This document shows, piece by piece, positions 9,927-22,818 of a stretch of 64,000 bases of DNA. The notes under the pieces were generated by a model that was not told the origin of the DNA, ran no database searches, and was given only the letters and a program-made list of their open reading frames with translations. The stretch is from Apostichopus japonicus. Taxonomy: Eukaryota > Echinodermata > Holothuroidea > Aspidochirotida > Stichopodidae. The number at the start of each line of letters is the position of its first letter. Positions within the stretch are counted from its first letter, which is position 1. The DNA is taken from NCBI RefSeq assembly GCF_037975245.1, contig NC_092576.1:29738611-29802610 (forward strand), given 5' to 3'. The position numbers were made by a program, and so were the translations under genes.

Positions 9927-11374
9927 AATAAATCGTTTTACAACATTTAAAATACTGAATTGTTTACTGCCACTTACGCTCTTGACATATGCAGATGATA
10001 TTTTAATTGTATGTGCGGCACTTAGCAATCTACAGCCAGATCTTCTTTCTTAAAATTTGTTTCGGATTTCTTGGTTTGGTGCTGGTGGTTATGAAAAAAG
10101 GAGAAATGCATTCGTACATCCGATAAATATGGTGTTAGATGTTTCATGCAAACAGATATTTTCATCTTATAACTTTTCAGATAGTAAATGCATGCCATGA
10201 AGACCTTTATGCGTAACTCCACAGGGTGGAGCGCTTAAATGTGCCCTAGGACTTTTCTGGCATGCCACCCTCTAAATTCAACCAGGAGGACAGTTGTGTT
10301 GCATTCTGTCTTTTATTGTAAACAAGAAAATAGCGGCCTCCATGTGAAAGCAACCCTGTCAAAATAGACCATATTGTGAAGCAAATGAAGCAAATGAAAG
10401 GTGACATTGCAAAAACCGATATTTAATCAGCATTTGGATGCCTGTTGGAAAAGTGTATAGTATAACGTAGTGTAATAAAAGATGAAAAGCATGTGCTTCA
10501 TTTTTGTATTACAACACAATTTGCACAATTCAAACAATAGAAACAGAATATATCAAGAACGATAACTACAGCAGTTCTCGTATTTGCATGTGTGTTGTAG
10601 AACCCTAATTTTTTGGGGGGGTTTATTTTGGGGACACAAAGCTTATTTTGCGATTAGCAGATGTCAACATGTAAAATCTAGAGGAGCCTATTTGTCCAGA
10701 ATCTGAACGTAAATGTGTGTCAGATGTTGTAAACAATTTAGCATGTGAAAGGTTGTTTATGGTAAGCAGAGAAAAATCTTGAAGTAGTTGTTAACACGGG
10801 CTCCTGCGGCAGATATTTAGTTCCATAACTTATGCAGGTACATATTGGTAGAAGTCGAAGCTTATTCGGCATTCGCAAAGGTCAAAACGTAATATAACAA
10901 TAGCCTATATCTTCAGAACCGTAACATCATGACAGCTAGGGATCTGGCAAGCCACGCACCTACTAAAAACCAAAACCACGAACGAAAGCCAAAACTACAC
11001 TAAAAAAACTACAAACTATTGAAAGGCCAACGTAAAAACAAAAAGTGTGTGGTCAACGAAAAGTGGAGAGCATCCAAAACACGTCCGCACTCCATGAAAG
11101 CAAACTACAAGACAATTGTTGCATGGTCTTAGCTACAGTACTGGCTAGGCCTATTGTCGCTTGAGATATGAATCTCCGTAATTGATATTGAAGCAGTTAT
11201 CTACAGATTATTAAGGAGACTCCTTCAGGACTTTGCATTAGCTGTGCCATGTTACATTTGTTAAAAATCGAAAGTGGCAGTCATAATTATTGCCAAAACA
11301 TCATACGTTTCATGGATCGTACAGTAGCAAGTATTAAATACTTCTCTTTCTGTCTTTTTTAGATTACATCTATT
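9927..11374. other. Gene-free stretch between the two transposase copies
   Basis: AT-rich, with scattered stop codons in all frames and no motif. Adenine-rich patches at 10970-11050. A TTTTTTAG acceptor-like site at 11354-11361 precedes copy 2. Confidence 0.4.
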
Positions 11375-12885
11375 ATGGTGAGGGTATGTGCAATATTTGG
11401 CTGTGGGAACAGTACCAAACATATAGACAAATGGCTAGCTCAGCTGTGCGAAGTACATGGTCAAATGTTTGGAAGCTGTGTATGCAAACCAAGTTCGTAA
11501 ACATGAAGGGAACTGATGGCAAGAATTGGGAACATCAAACGTATGCTAGGGCTTGGTCGAAACATTTTAGGAGTGGACAACGTACAGAACTCAATCCAGA
11601 TCCCAATGAATTGCTTGGATATGATTTGGTTTGTACATCATCCTGTTAGGGTAAAATTCCGAGGAAACCACCATGAAAGCGTGGTTCCCCATCTACCAGT
11701 GAAAAGCTGGAAAAGGCAAACAGGCAAAAAGGAGACTGTCCTTAATACTAAAGTGCCAATTCCTGCTTCATTAAGGCACAAACTGAGACAGATCATGAAC
11801 CAGAATACATTCCGGCAGTCGACCATTCGTATGGTTTTCTTGAAAATAACTGACCACATTTCAAAGTTAAAAGTACGACTTAACCATTTAAGGACACAAA
11901 GTAAAGCTCTCAGCAAATGCTCATGAAGGAGTTACTTTTCTATTTGTAACATAGTACTGAAATCTGACACAAGCGTGAACTCATACCCAGCAATTCAGAG
12001 CAGGGACAAAAGTGGCCAACATGAGGTACTGGTAAGTTTTAAGAGTCTTCTCCAAGGAACACACCAAGGGATTAAAGGACACCAATGAAACGAGGACCTG
12101 CAAGAAATGTCACTGCTGAGGAAGAACTCATATTGGTACATATGAAGGTAAAAAATGTCGTCGAGGATGGCATTCCTCATAAGTTTATTCCAGTTGGAAC
12201 AGCCTCGAACATATTTACAACGTGGGTCAAATTCCTTTCATTTGAACTGAAACTACTTATCTTATGCACTGACAAGGTGCCAGTTCTGACGAGCATGTCA
12301 GTCTTTGAAAAAGAAGTACCCATATCTTCGATGAAAGTTAGACTGTTGTGAAATTTGTATAGAACGTCCCAGGAACATGGAGTGACTATAAGCATCACAA
12401 TACGGTGAAATATATGGTAGCAATAGGCCCCAATGGAATTATTTCCTTATCAAAACCATGCGGTGGGTGGAAGAACATCGGATGTGCATATCACTAAGGA
12501 GTCTAGATTCCTGAACCTTATTGATCCTCATGATTTAATCCTTGCAGACAGGGGTTTCACTAAAGACGAACTTCTTAAACAAGCCTGTCCCGAAATCCCA
12601 CCCGCCCCCCCCCCCCCCCCGAGCAAAGGAAAAGAACAGCAGGCACCGGAAGAAGCTGCACGCACCAAAAAGATTCCTAATGCGCGAATTCATGTCGAGC
12701 GGGCATTTGGCCGCATGAAATGGTTCCGTATTCTCAAGGACTCTTTACCAATCACTCTAATACCTCTTGTTGATGACATTACTAATGTTTGTGCTGCTTT
12801 TTTCACCCTTCACCCTTTGTTGTTGTCCAAGCAATATGTCACTTTCAGCTGTGCAAAAGTAATTCGAATTGAGCTGAGCCTTTAG
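11375..12885 (+). pseudogene. THAP + HTH_Tnp_4 + DDE_Tnp_4 transposase, copy 2
   Basis: Second, differently decayed copy of the same transposase type. From the ATG at 11375 the frame reads the first half of a THAP-like finger (CAIFGCGNSTKHIDKWL, then CVCKPS) and stops. The frame at 11386-11649 gives the second half (DGKNWEHQTYARAWSKHFRS, NPDPNELLGYD). The frame at 12085-12351 has HTH_Tnp_4 (EEELILVHMKVKNVVEDGIP, NIFTTWVKFLSFELK). The frame at 12433-12885 has the DDE core ([25 protein letters not shown]) and the C-terminal part copy 1 lacks (RIHVERAFGRMKWFRILKDS). A 16-C run (12605-12620) codes a proline stretch. At least three frame breaks. Confidence 0.85.
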
Positions 12886-15800
12886 TGAAGATTCAATGGT
12901 GGTAAAGTTGGTGCTACCTGGTGAGTTTACCATTAAAAATTATGTATTGTATTGTTTACAACTAAGTTGTTGTTTAAAATGTTGTTTTAAGTCATTTTTC
13001 TGTATAAGTTATAGATCGAAATTTACTTAGGGTCTATGGCTTCACTGTGTTAGGCTGCCTATTGAATTAGCGTAGCTAGGGTCCAATTTCAAGAGTTAAT
13101 TTAATGTAAGGCTGCATTTAGGAGGACATGTAGATTAAAAGTGTCTTTGAAAAATGTATTTTGTTTAAATCTTGGTTTATCATTACTTTGTGTAGATTTG
13201 TTTCAAGATTTTATACTAAATTTGGTATACATGTGTTAGTGTGTTGTTCTAGTCACATGGTTGAAGAGGGGGGGGGGCTATTGTAGTAAGAGAGGTGGGC
13301 AGGTGGCCCATGTGCTCACTTAGAACAAAGGATTCCTGGCTAGGCCACAGTCTGACACACTGTAGGTGCTGTTTTTCAGCTTAGGCTACAGCCTAACGCT
13401 ATGTAGGTGTTATGGACCCAACTTAGGTTATGGCCTCACACAGTAATACTATAGGGTGAGCTTGGGCTAGCAGCCTAACACACCATGGCTATGTGGGCCT
13501 ATATGGTTTGATTTGTTGCAATTGATCTACATGTATGATAGTATGCTTAATTGTTATATGCAACTTATGGTACTTAGGGGTCTTGCCGCAGTTTGCTTTA
13601 ATGTTAGTTTTAGGTATTTTATGTGTTTACATTAATCTTTCTAATAGACTCCGGGTCGTGTAGATTGTGCGACGTGACGCACTGAGGATGTCCCTGGGTT
13701 AACGGAGTTGGGTCTGGTGAGTAATGAGTTGAATAGGGTGCAGTTGTCAGGCGCATTCCGTGTCTCACCAGGTCTTGTTATACGACCATTCCTTATTGTT
13801 AACATTTCTTGTAATATTCGTGATACCTTTTCATGTGCTGAGTTAAGAGGTGTAGTTGTATAAAGTATTTACAAAGCATGGGTCTCAGTCTGAGGTTTAC
13901 AAATTGAAGTTAATGTCAGTGACATACTTTTTTTCAGTCGTTTCCATTTATTATATCTATTCCATACGTAACATGAGTTATGGTTTTCGGTCTCTATAGG
14001 TAAAGCGCCATTGTTGCTTATGATTACGTATTGCTATTTACAGTGTCCTTGAGTTACGTAACTATTTGTCATGGAAATGTCCTCATTCTTATGCAAAGTG
14101 TTTATTATTAATTTAATAGTATTTTTGGAAATAGTTTTGTTAATGACCACTCTCTCTGGTTGAGGTCACTTTGGTGAATCCCTGGTCTACCTCCAGTTAT
14201 GTTGGGCATTCGTTGTATATTAACTGTATTCAAATTCCAGATGATTTGTCATTGTGTGTAGATTCCTTTGAAGTTATAGTTTCAAATTGGATCAACATTT
14301 CGCTGCTTGTTTCACTGTTGTCAGTTCCGTGCTACAAGTGTGATAACTTTTACGCAGTGGTGCATTGCTTCTTCAAACAATGAGACCTTAAGTCTGGGCT
14401 TCGTGGCAGTCCGCACACAGTGAACGTTTGATATTATTATTATGTTATCTCATATTCTGTTTGTTATTTGCTGTATTTTACACAGGCTGTTCTTTCTTAT
14501 ATTGTCATTGCTTTTGACCTTGGCGTGTTAAAAGGTCAAGGAATTAAGGAAGACAACTTAACCCAAGATATCTACATTTGTACTGTCATTTGTTTGGTGT
14601 GGCCTGCGCAACGCTCCCCTTTCACGAGCATTCAATTATATCGAAACGTCTTATACTCTGATCTGGTAAATCTGATCGCTGGAGGCTCTATGAAACAATA
14701 GCAGATAGCTATCCTGTAATTGGACCACAAAACGGATCGAATTGTCACTTGTGAATACCCCCACCCCAAACCAAAAACAGTAAGAGAATAACGCGAAAGA
14801 AATTACACTCTAATATCAACTTGAAAGCAGTACTTGTATTTGTTCACAACATGAGATATCTAAAGCAATTTCTCACAATTGAAGGAAAGCAAAAAGTGTG
14901 TGGGAATGTCATGCATTTTTAGAGTTTGATCATTTGAAATATGTTTAGATAAAAGTTCCTTTGCCAGGAAGTTTCTGAAGAAGAAATCATTGAGTCTCTT
15001 CATTTCCAACCACTACTTCTGATCCAAAAATGTTCGAACTTTTAGGAATCCATGCCTGGAATACACAAACAAGTGACACCATTTGGTCTGAGAAACTGCT
15101 ATTTGTAAAGTTCCTTGGGAGTAGTTTACATGTCATTTCTTTAATGCTGGTTTTTCTTCTATCATCATGTTCAGAATATACTGTTAGAATACTGACCACC
15201 CTGTTTTTGAAAATTTGGGTTGACTCCATGTCATTTAACATCTTCTCTTCGGCTGAACACTGTTAAATCCCGAAAGATTTCCATCCACATTCTCGTGACG
15301 TACAGGTTGGATTGGTTAATCCAGTTCGCCAAGCGAAATGCCAAGCAATATGATTACAGAATTTGAACAATTTTTCCTGTTAAGAGGGTGGAAATCAGGA
15401 AAAAAGTTGACGATGTGAGTAAAAATGATACAGCTGTATGTTTACTTCAAAGACATTGATACCGACTTCTATCTGTGATTCTTGTTGAGTTGCCTAATCT
15501 GCAGTACCATATAGTGAAGTAATATATTACTTTTTAGTATAAGGATAAATGGTTGAACTTACCCTGCAAAACAAGTACAGACAGTTTCATGTATTTCCAG
15601 ACGTTTTTCCAAGGCACACCCACACATTCCATGGAATGTTATTCACATTTTGCGAAGGCTTACACTTGGCGTTTAATAAACACAGGTGGTTACGTTAATC
15701 ACTGAACGGGTCTTAGGACATTGTTTTCAACCAGCCAGACGCAAAGTAGCTATACCCTTTTCCATCTCTATAGTCACTCAACGTCGAAAGCCATTGCTGG

Positions 15801-16170
15801 GGGCTATTTCGTAATCCCAGTTAGTTAGTTCAAGACGATCAGGTTTTTCTTCTTCAGCGATTTTCAATAAATTCTGCTTCTGATTTTCCTTCTCTTCGTC
15901 GATAGTTACTTTCGACCTAGCGTACTAACTCGGGAATTTTCATTGCCGCAAACACTAAAGCAACCAGTTCGTCGAAACGATAGGAAACTTTCATTCCTCG
16001 ATTTCTCAAAAAGTCCCTGGGACGTCGAACTTTCCACAATCGAATTTTCACAATAGACAAATCATTCCCGTCCATAATCTTGCGAAAATGCCAGTAATAA
16101 AATATAGTAAGAATTTCGTAAAACGAATGAACAGGTCATCTCAATCTATAGGGTAAATGTACGGTATAGG
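12886..16170. other. Long gene-free region
   Basis: No frame has a recognisable domain. 13320-13500 holds loosely repeated words around CTAGGCCACAGTCTGACACAC, TAGGCTACAGCCTAAC and TTAGGTTATGGCCTCACACA, an old degenerate short repeat. A G run interrupted by A lies at 13268-13278. Frames at 14171-14383, 14468-14701 and both strands of 14987-15266 are hydrophobic or mixed chance readings. Confidence 0.4.
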
Positions 16171-16500
16171 GTCAACTATCAGGCGCCATGTGTGACAAAA
16201 TTATATACCAAATATATTGATTATAACTCCTCATATATATTAATTATGCCACAACATATATATAACTTACTCGTACACCTGAAATATATAGGTTATGCAT
16301 AACCTATTTTCATTATGCATAACATATATATATATAATATAGGTCCGTACGGCTTTCCGTATAATTTTGTCACACTCGGCGAGCTCATATATATATAGGT
16401 TATAGACACACGAGCAGCACGCGAATGGGCGGTGCTATGTTAGACACTTGTGATACGTGGGCGGGCGTATGCAAATTCGGCAAAGTAGCTGGACGAATAT
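16171..16500 (+). repeat. Left terminal inverted repeat of the long-TIR element
   Basis: Inverted match to 18548-18922. Dense in TATATA and contains the self-complementary word TATGCATA at two places. Confidence 0.85.
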
Positions 16501-17741
16501 CTTACACTGGGATTGAGAGTGTGTTTGAGAGAAATGAGAATTGGGAATGATATGGGATTTACCCAGAAGGAGATCCACCTGCGTATGAGGTAGACCATGA
16601 AATACAAGTGCCCGAAACTCAGTATTCACAGGCAATCCACTTGAGGACGCTGGAACAGGGAGTTGTTATGGAACAACTCCCTGGCTGGAAGCCATGGGTA
16701 TCAATTGTATACCACAACTCGCTTACTTGTAAGAGAACTGGTTGCAGAAAATGATGTAGACACTCAGAATTGGTAATTAATGGATTTCATTTCAGTCCAG
16801 TTCACCTTAAAACAACTTACACATGCCCAGATCAAAATAATTGAGCAAACAGATCTGTTGTCATGTTTACAGACACAAGAAGTCTTTTTATGCATTAAAA
16901 AGGGTATTATTTTATCCTGAAATATGAATTATTGGAATCCAAATTTTGTTTAGATCGCCTGTTAGGTAATTTAAAATTATTAAAGAACAGACTCGGCGTA
17001 TCTGATACATCACATATGTTTGCTCAAGTCATTTCCTCCAGATATGAACAATTTATTTGTTTTGCTGGAAATAAAAACCGTTCCAAAGTATGACTATCCT
17101 GAATACAGGACAAGATGTAAAGATAAGTTGTAGCTATCGTACCGTGTTTGTTCAATGGGTATGACATGGCACTGTAATGCTTCTTGAATTGATAGTACAT
17201 CACTAAAGGAATTATTTCAAAACTCATATTTTCTGTATTTGGACTTGTGCACTGTAAATACTATAATCATAACATAATCACATTACAATTTGGATCACTC
17301 TAGATTTTGGAAGCAAATCTATGGTAAGTTGCATACAGCTATTTTACATGTTTAAATTATGGTTATGAACATTATGAATGAATGACTAAGAATTAGGACA
17401 TACAGACTGCAACATAGGCCTATGCAGAGTTCAACTATGATCCATGTCCTTTTGGTGCATATGTGATACATTTTTCCACAATGTTATTAACCTCATGAGG
17501 TATTTTGTGTCCAGACATGTGTGAAATGATTTGTGAAATGATATGCGTGTGACACAGGGCCATAGTCACAATATCTCATTAAGCTCCTCGCGGTATATGA
17601 TCCCTATTGATTTTGGTGCTGTGATGTCATGAATATTACCAACCTTTCTACCAGAGACGAAAACTCGTGTTCACTCAAATTAGACATGGCGATGACCTAT
17701 AGGTGTAACTTTAGTTATACTACTTAGGCTAGTAATAGTAT
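16501..17741. other. Non-coding interior of the long-TIR element
   Basis: AT-rich, no open frame with a known motif. A minus-strand frame at 17024-17227 has no similarity that I recognise. Confidence 0.4.
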
Positions 17742-18519
17742 TGTAACGCCGCCAACGTCTGGTAGTGTAAAACCTGTCTCGAAACCAACTGGAGGAGAGT
17801 AGGGGAGGTAGATGGGGGACGGGTACAGATTAACTCTAAATCAGGAGGCAGACACCAGAGTTGTAAGATTAATAAAAGTAGAATTTCTCATCTCGTTCTA
17901 CATCTACAGCGTATAATACAATATTTACATTTGCCCAATATAACGGCAAGGGTCGGGCAGTCTAGACGTCTGCAATCCACCGGTGTCGGGCAGCACAGGC
18001 TTCGGGCATTCCGCTTGACTCGGGCAGCGCAGGTGTCGGGCAATCCGCTGGACTCGGGCAGCGCAGAGATGCGGGCACTCTAAAATGATTAAACACATTT
18101 GTTTGGACTTAGCAAATATCAAAGGCTTTACCACGAGCCGCCGGAAGGAAAGTTCCTCGTCTTACACTCGACCGACTCTCCGACCCTCTGACTCACCCAT
18201 TTACGAAAGAACCCTTCATTAAATACCCCGGAAATAACCCCCGTATACACACGTCCGTACATAAACTGTAAAAGAGGCTTAGACCAATCAGGGACTACCT
18301 GTATATAACTACGATGAGTTGCGACCAATGGGATCGACTCACACACCCACCGCCGTGCCTGCTTATGCCAGTCACGGGAATACATCGATATAGCAAAATT
18401 ACGTAATCAGTTCCTGTTCCGGATAAACATCTCTCGTTACCTCCGCAGAGCGCAACAGATGTTACCCCTGAGGGAGCGAAACGTATCTCACTAAGGAAAA
18501 GTCGTAGCTTTCCGCTACA
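17742..18519 (+). mobile_element. Solo LTR, 778 bp
   Basis: Starts TGTAACGCC and ends CCGCTACA, the TG...CA ends of an LTR retrotransposon. It is flanked by GTAT on both sides (17738-17741 and 18520-18523), a 4-bp target duplication; the alternative AGTAT would be 5 bp. It is more GC-rich than its surroundings, has an AATAAA signal near 17871 and no coding region, as expected for a solo LTR left after recombination. The TGTAAC start is common in Ty3/Gypsy-type LTRs. It sits inside the long-TIR element. Confidence 0.75.
17953..18085 (+). repeat. Short tandem repeat within the LTR
   Basis: Two to three imperfect units of about 36-56 bp built from CGGGCAGCGCAGG.GTCGGGCA and ATCCGCTGGACTCGGGCAGCG-type words. 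Minisatellites of this kind are common in the U3/R parts of LTRs. Confidence 0.7.
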
Positions 18520-18547
18520 GTATTATATAGTACAGTGTGTAAATGGC

Positions 18548-18922
18548 ATATTCGTCCAGCTACTTTGCCGCGCTTTGCCGAATTTGCATACGCCCCGCCC
18601 ACGTATCACAAGTGTCTAACATGGCACCGCTCATTCGCGTGCTGCTCACGTGTCTATAACCTAAATATATATATGAGCTCGCCGAGTGTGACAAAATTAT
18701 ACGGAAAGCCGTACGGACCTATATTATACAAATTGATTATAGTTGCAAATATATATGACTTACTGTGATATATATGTTATTCATAATGTAAATAGGTTAT
18801 GCATAACCTATATATATGAGGTGTACGAGTTATATATATTGCGGCATAACTAATATATATGAGGGGTTATAATCAATATATTTGGTATATAATTTTGTCA
18901 CACATGACGCCTCATAGTCAAC
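18548..18922 (-). repeat. Right terminal inverted repeat of the long-TIR element
   Basis: Inverted match to 16171-16500. It carries a small internal duplication (CTTTGCCGCGCTTTGCCG) absent from the left arm. Confidence 0.85.
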
Positions 18923-20436
18923 GACCACTAACCAATATATAGTATGTAGGCTATTGTTGTGTGTAGGTTTGTTTGATATTTCGTCGCCATAGAGCTGAAA
19001 AGGGTCTCATTTGACCTTTGACGTCACCGAGCTCCCTGTTTGAATTCCGAAAAGGCTAATTAGTGACGGGCCTTGGACTAAAGGAAAGCCACAATGATAA
19101 TGAAAAATGTTATGAAAGGAACAACATGATAGAAAAATATGTGGGATGGGAAGCAGAGCTTTAATGAGCATTCCACTTTAAAAAGAAAATACAAAATTAA
19201 GAATAACAAATAAAGTTGTTTCTACGCTCAATAGGCTCTAATCTAAAGACAATAATGAATCCGAATGTTATTGGCTTCCCATTTATTTGCTTCAAAATTA
19301 TGCAGATGTCAAGACCCGACACAGCCTTTCTTTGACCACTATAATTACAGACGCTATGCACTGCGTTTTTGCCCACCGCGTGCACTTAGGGGCCGCTTCA
19401 GATACTCTTTACATATATTTAATTCACAAGTGAGAAGTTTGTTATTAGCATAAATTGCTGTTTGTTTCTTGTATTACTGTATGTGTATCGCGGTTTATTG
19501 ACGATGTGATGTTGCCTTTATGTATGTTTTGGCCCTGTGCTATGTTCCAAATATTTCAACATCTGTCGATACCATTTATTTCTGTGGCCTTCGCAATTGT
19601 GACTTTGAACTTTTAATATAGGCAACACACAAAACAAAGCCACCATTGTGTCAGTTGGTGCTCTTGATACAATTATCTGCTATTAATATTATAGTTAGTT
19701 GTGTGAAACTACAGAAGATGCTTCTCCTTCAGTTTGCAATTGGTTATGAAGAGTATCGGTAATAGTTTTACTTGAACAGTAGTCTATATAGGGGTTAATG
19801 AATCGGGGATAACGGATCATCCTGGGTCTTTCTGATTTGTTGCTTGAAAATACTGTGCTTTTAACTAAGCATTACAATTTTTTTTGGGGGGGGGGGGTAA
19901 CCTGTGTATTTCGATATGACAGGTTATCAGGAGTGAGCTTATTTAACTATATAGAACTTGTGACATGTCCCCACATTAATTGCAAGTTGTAGTTGGCAAT
20001 TGGATCTTATTTTCACAACATTGGAATGTAAAGGCATTGAATAAGAGATAGTTCCAACTACTTTACATCATGTCTCGATTGGAGAGTCATAGCAACGTGT
20101 GGTTCTATTTTGATCTACAAACCCTAGTTTATCGATACCCTTCTGGGGCCTTACGATCATGGAAGGAATGAAGTTGCGGGACTTGAGACATCGAGATAAT
20201 TTCTTGTGAATATTTTTTGGGTATTAACCTTTGCACCACTCATGTTTCTATATAGACAGCTTGAAGAGAAAATGGGACAATTACAGTTTCATGATGTATG
20301 GAGCGTAGACCAATCCAGTGAAAGTCTTTGTTGTTTGTTTCGCTTCAATGAGCATGCGCCACCCGATTGATTATTGATGTCCATGCCCTTTTATTATACT
20401 GGTTTCAGTTCCAGATACCTAATCCTACATGCGAAC
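18923..20436. other. Gene-free stretch
   Basis: AT-rich with a run of 12 G at 19886-19897. Small open frames at 19197-19453 show no motif. Nothing else is supported. Confidence 0.4.
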
Positions 20437-21512
20437 ATGGCACTTAACAAAAAAGTCAAGCAGCAAGAAGAAACTTGGACGAAATTGCATCGTAGGTTGA
20501 CCTCTGTAGACTTTGATGGAAGAAATGTTTTTCCTGCGAGAGTCTCTTCTTTCATGGAGCATAGCGCCAAGGCAGTTAGTACGTGCAGTGGATATTCATT
20601 GTCCAGCATTATTGCAGCATGTGCATTTGTTATTGCCAGGAAGTCAACCATAGAAATGCCAATTGGACACATACAGAAAAGTAACATTTTCCATTTGTTA
20701 ACTGCACCTCCGTCCAGCGGTAAAAGCCAAGCTCTGAAACTTGCTGCCATGAACCCTGATCCAATCATCCAAAAATACACTGTGTCAGGACTCATCCAAA
20801 AAATGTCAGAGAACAAGGAAGGCTATGTTATTAGCCCAGAGATTTTTGACTCGCTGTCGCGACTTCTGAAGCCGCAAAGGGAGACAAATGAAAGTGCCTT
20901 TTTATGTGAGCTTTTTGCAGGTAAACAGTTTTCTTTCAACTATGCCACTAAGAATGAAACCACCATCTCTGCCGCTCACTCCATTTGTCAGGTGCATTGA
21001 CATGTTTCCGTTGGCGAAGTTATTGGTGATGCTCAATCAAGGACAGGGCCCAATTGACCGTTTTTGAATACATGTGCCGCTATACTTACGACCAACCCCA
21101 AAAGAGTCGCTTTATTCTCAACGGACGCTGGAGGATTTGCCAAGTTGCCCCACATTTCTAACAATAATGTCAGCAATTATCGACATAACCACGACTTCGT
21201 ACACATTTTTTGAAGATTCCACTAAGTATCTGCAGGAAATGGAAACAGAATTTATGACAGAAATAAATTCAGCGATTTCAAAAGGAACTGTCCCTCCCAA
21301 ATCGAAGAAAGTTGACATGATTGCCCGCGTTTGACTTTCTTTACACATGTTTTGTGTACAACATGTTTTGTGACATTACACTACAACTTTTAGACTCTGT
21401 GGACTCAATGCGTTCTCCTGACAGTCAGATTCCGATGGCAGCAGTACAAGGAGCTGTGTATTTTGTAAACTTCTGTGAGACCCACAAAGATATTTTCCTT
21501 CAAGATATTTGA
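20437..21512 (+). pseudogene. P-loop protein of DUF3987 type, decayed
   Basis: The open frame from the ATG at 20437 to 21000 codes a basic start, then a P-loop-like motif (LLTAPPSSGKSQALKLA, about 20698-20745), then VISPEIFDSLSRLL and a FLCELFAGK.F.F.Y segment. Beyond the stop the similarity goes on in other frames: LNQGQGPIDRFL at about 21030-21068 (the typical end-of-ATPase segment), then 21074-21334, then AAVQGAVYFVNFCETHKDIF up to 21512. This order fits DUF3987, a primase/helicase-associated ATPase domain of phages and mobile elements. At least three frame breaks. Whether it belonged to a transposon or a virus-derived element cannot be said. Confidence 0.6.
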
Positions 21513-22560
21513 TCTTCATTCTTGTGATCGCTCACACCAACATGGATTTCCTTGCAAAACCTCCATATGTGCATCTACTGGTTAGCTAGCAGTGGTGTTT
21601 GCTTATCAGTCATTTCATCAATGGATCAAACACTGGTCTAATCGTTACCAAAGACTTTATCCAGCTCATTGGATCAGACTTCTCTTCCTCTTCACACATC
21701 TCCGTAATAACATACATTACATTACATTTACATGAACTTGAACTGCATGGTCAATTATTATCTAGCATCAAATCAAGTATGACCTGTGACCTTATGTATG
21801 ACACCTATAGCAATTTGAACACATATATACAAGCACTTGTCAGCTATCAACCAAGAGCAACTTCACAATCTTGCATAAATCCAAACATGCAATTGCACAG
21901 TTATTGCAATTTTAAGATTTGTTTGGACCTGTGACTTCATTAACATTCATAACATGATCTACTACAAAAACATTTTTCTACTCATACTCGATAGGTGGAT
22001 AGACTAATAACCATCATGATTGTTCTCTCCCCCCCCCCCTCTTATTTTTACACATACAAATTCAGACAACTAGCACCATAACAAGTTTGAATTTTGTGAC
22101 TTGCAACTGCAGATTTTGACCTTCGAACCTGTGACGTCATTGATAGCATGCATTACACACCATAGACGACAGGGTTCTTGTACTCGTCATGGACCATCTT
22201 GAAGTATGCCTAACATCCCACATTATTTAATGGTTATAAATAATGGTGGAATAATTGCTGAACAGAAGGTTGCAAATTGTCAACGTTTGTGGACGCAGTT
22301 GAAATGCTGACACTTTTTGTATAATTAAAGGTGATTAAATGCAAAAGGATGCTAACAATAGAAAGTTAATATACACAAAACTCTGGTTACTGTTCGTGCT
22401 CATTGAGCTTTTAATATGAGGTCAGTTTTCAAATTCTGTAACTCCACATTTTAGTATGAAGCTATACTTTCACTTCAAAATAGGGAAACTAAAAACTTGA
22501 TTAAGATTGAGTGTTTCAATATGTTTACTTTTCAATTATTCTATATTCTTTACACAGTAA
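21513..22560. other. Gene-free stretch
   Basis: AT-rich; a run of 10 C flanked by CTCT words at about 22026-22042. No supported coding. It may be an intron or decayed interior of the DUF3987 gene. Confidence 0.35.
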
Positions 22561-22818
22561 TGAAGGAAATGAGAGGGAAGTCTGAACCTTTTGAAGTGCC
22601 CCTGAAGTGTGTTTTGCCTTCTATGTTGCCGCCAACAACCTACATCAAGGATGGTGTTGTAAAAAGCAAAACTTTGTACTGTTCGCAGTACAGGTTTTAT
22701 TAAAGCAGAATCAATTGACGAGACAAAAACAGGAAAAATTAAAGATATCGCTATTGTAATCCTGAAGAAGTACGTCACCAAATCGGACTCCATCATAATC
22801 AATCACATCAAAGACTAA
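22561..22818 (+). pseudogene. Possible C-terminal exon of the DUF3987 gene
   Basis: After TACACAG (22552-22558) an open segment reads KSEPFEVPLKCVLPSMLPPT, then KSKTLYCSQY. With a one-base shift near 22690 it reads on to 22818 through GFIKAESIDETKTGKIKDIA and IVILKKYV before a stop. The coherent reading over two frames suggests old coding sequence. Assignment to the upstream P-loop gene is by position only and no domain is recognised. Confidence 0.3.

Larger units (their letters stand above)
16171..18922. mobile_element. DNA element with very long terminal inverted repeats
   Basis: The ends 16171-16500 and 18548-18922 are inverted copies over 330-375 bp. They share, in opposite orientation, GGCG.CATGTGTGACAAAA, the palindrome GGTTATGCATAACCT, GGTCCGTACGGCTTTCCGTA, GAGCTCATATATATA, GCACGCGAATG and GCAAATTCGGCAAA. 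The interior has no transposase, so it is non-autonomous. A solo LTR is nested inside next to the right arm. The exact outer border and target duplication are not resolved. The superfamily is unknown to me; length and arm structure recall MULE or foldback elements. Confidence 0.8.
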
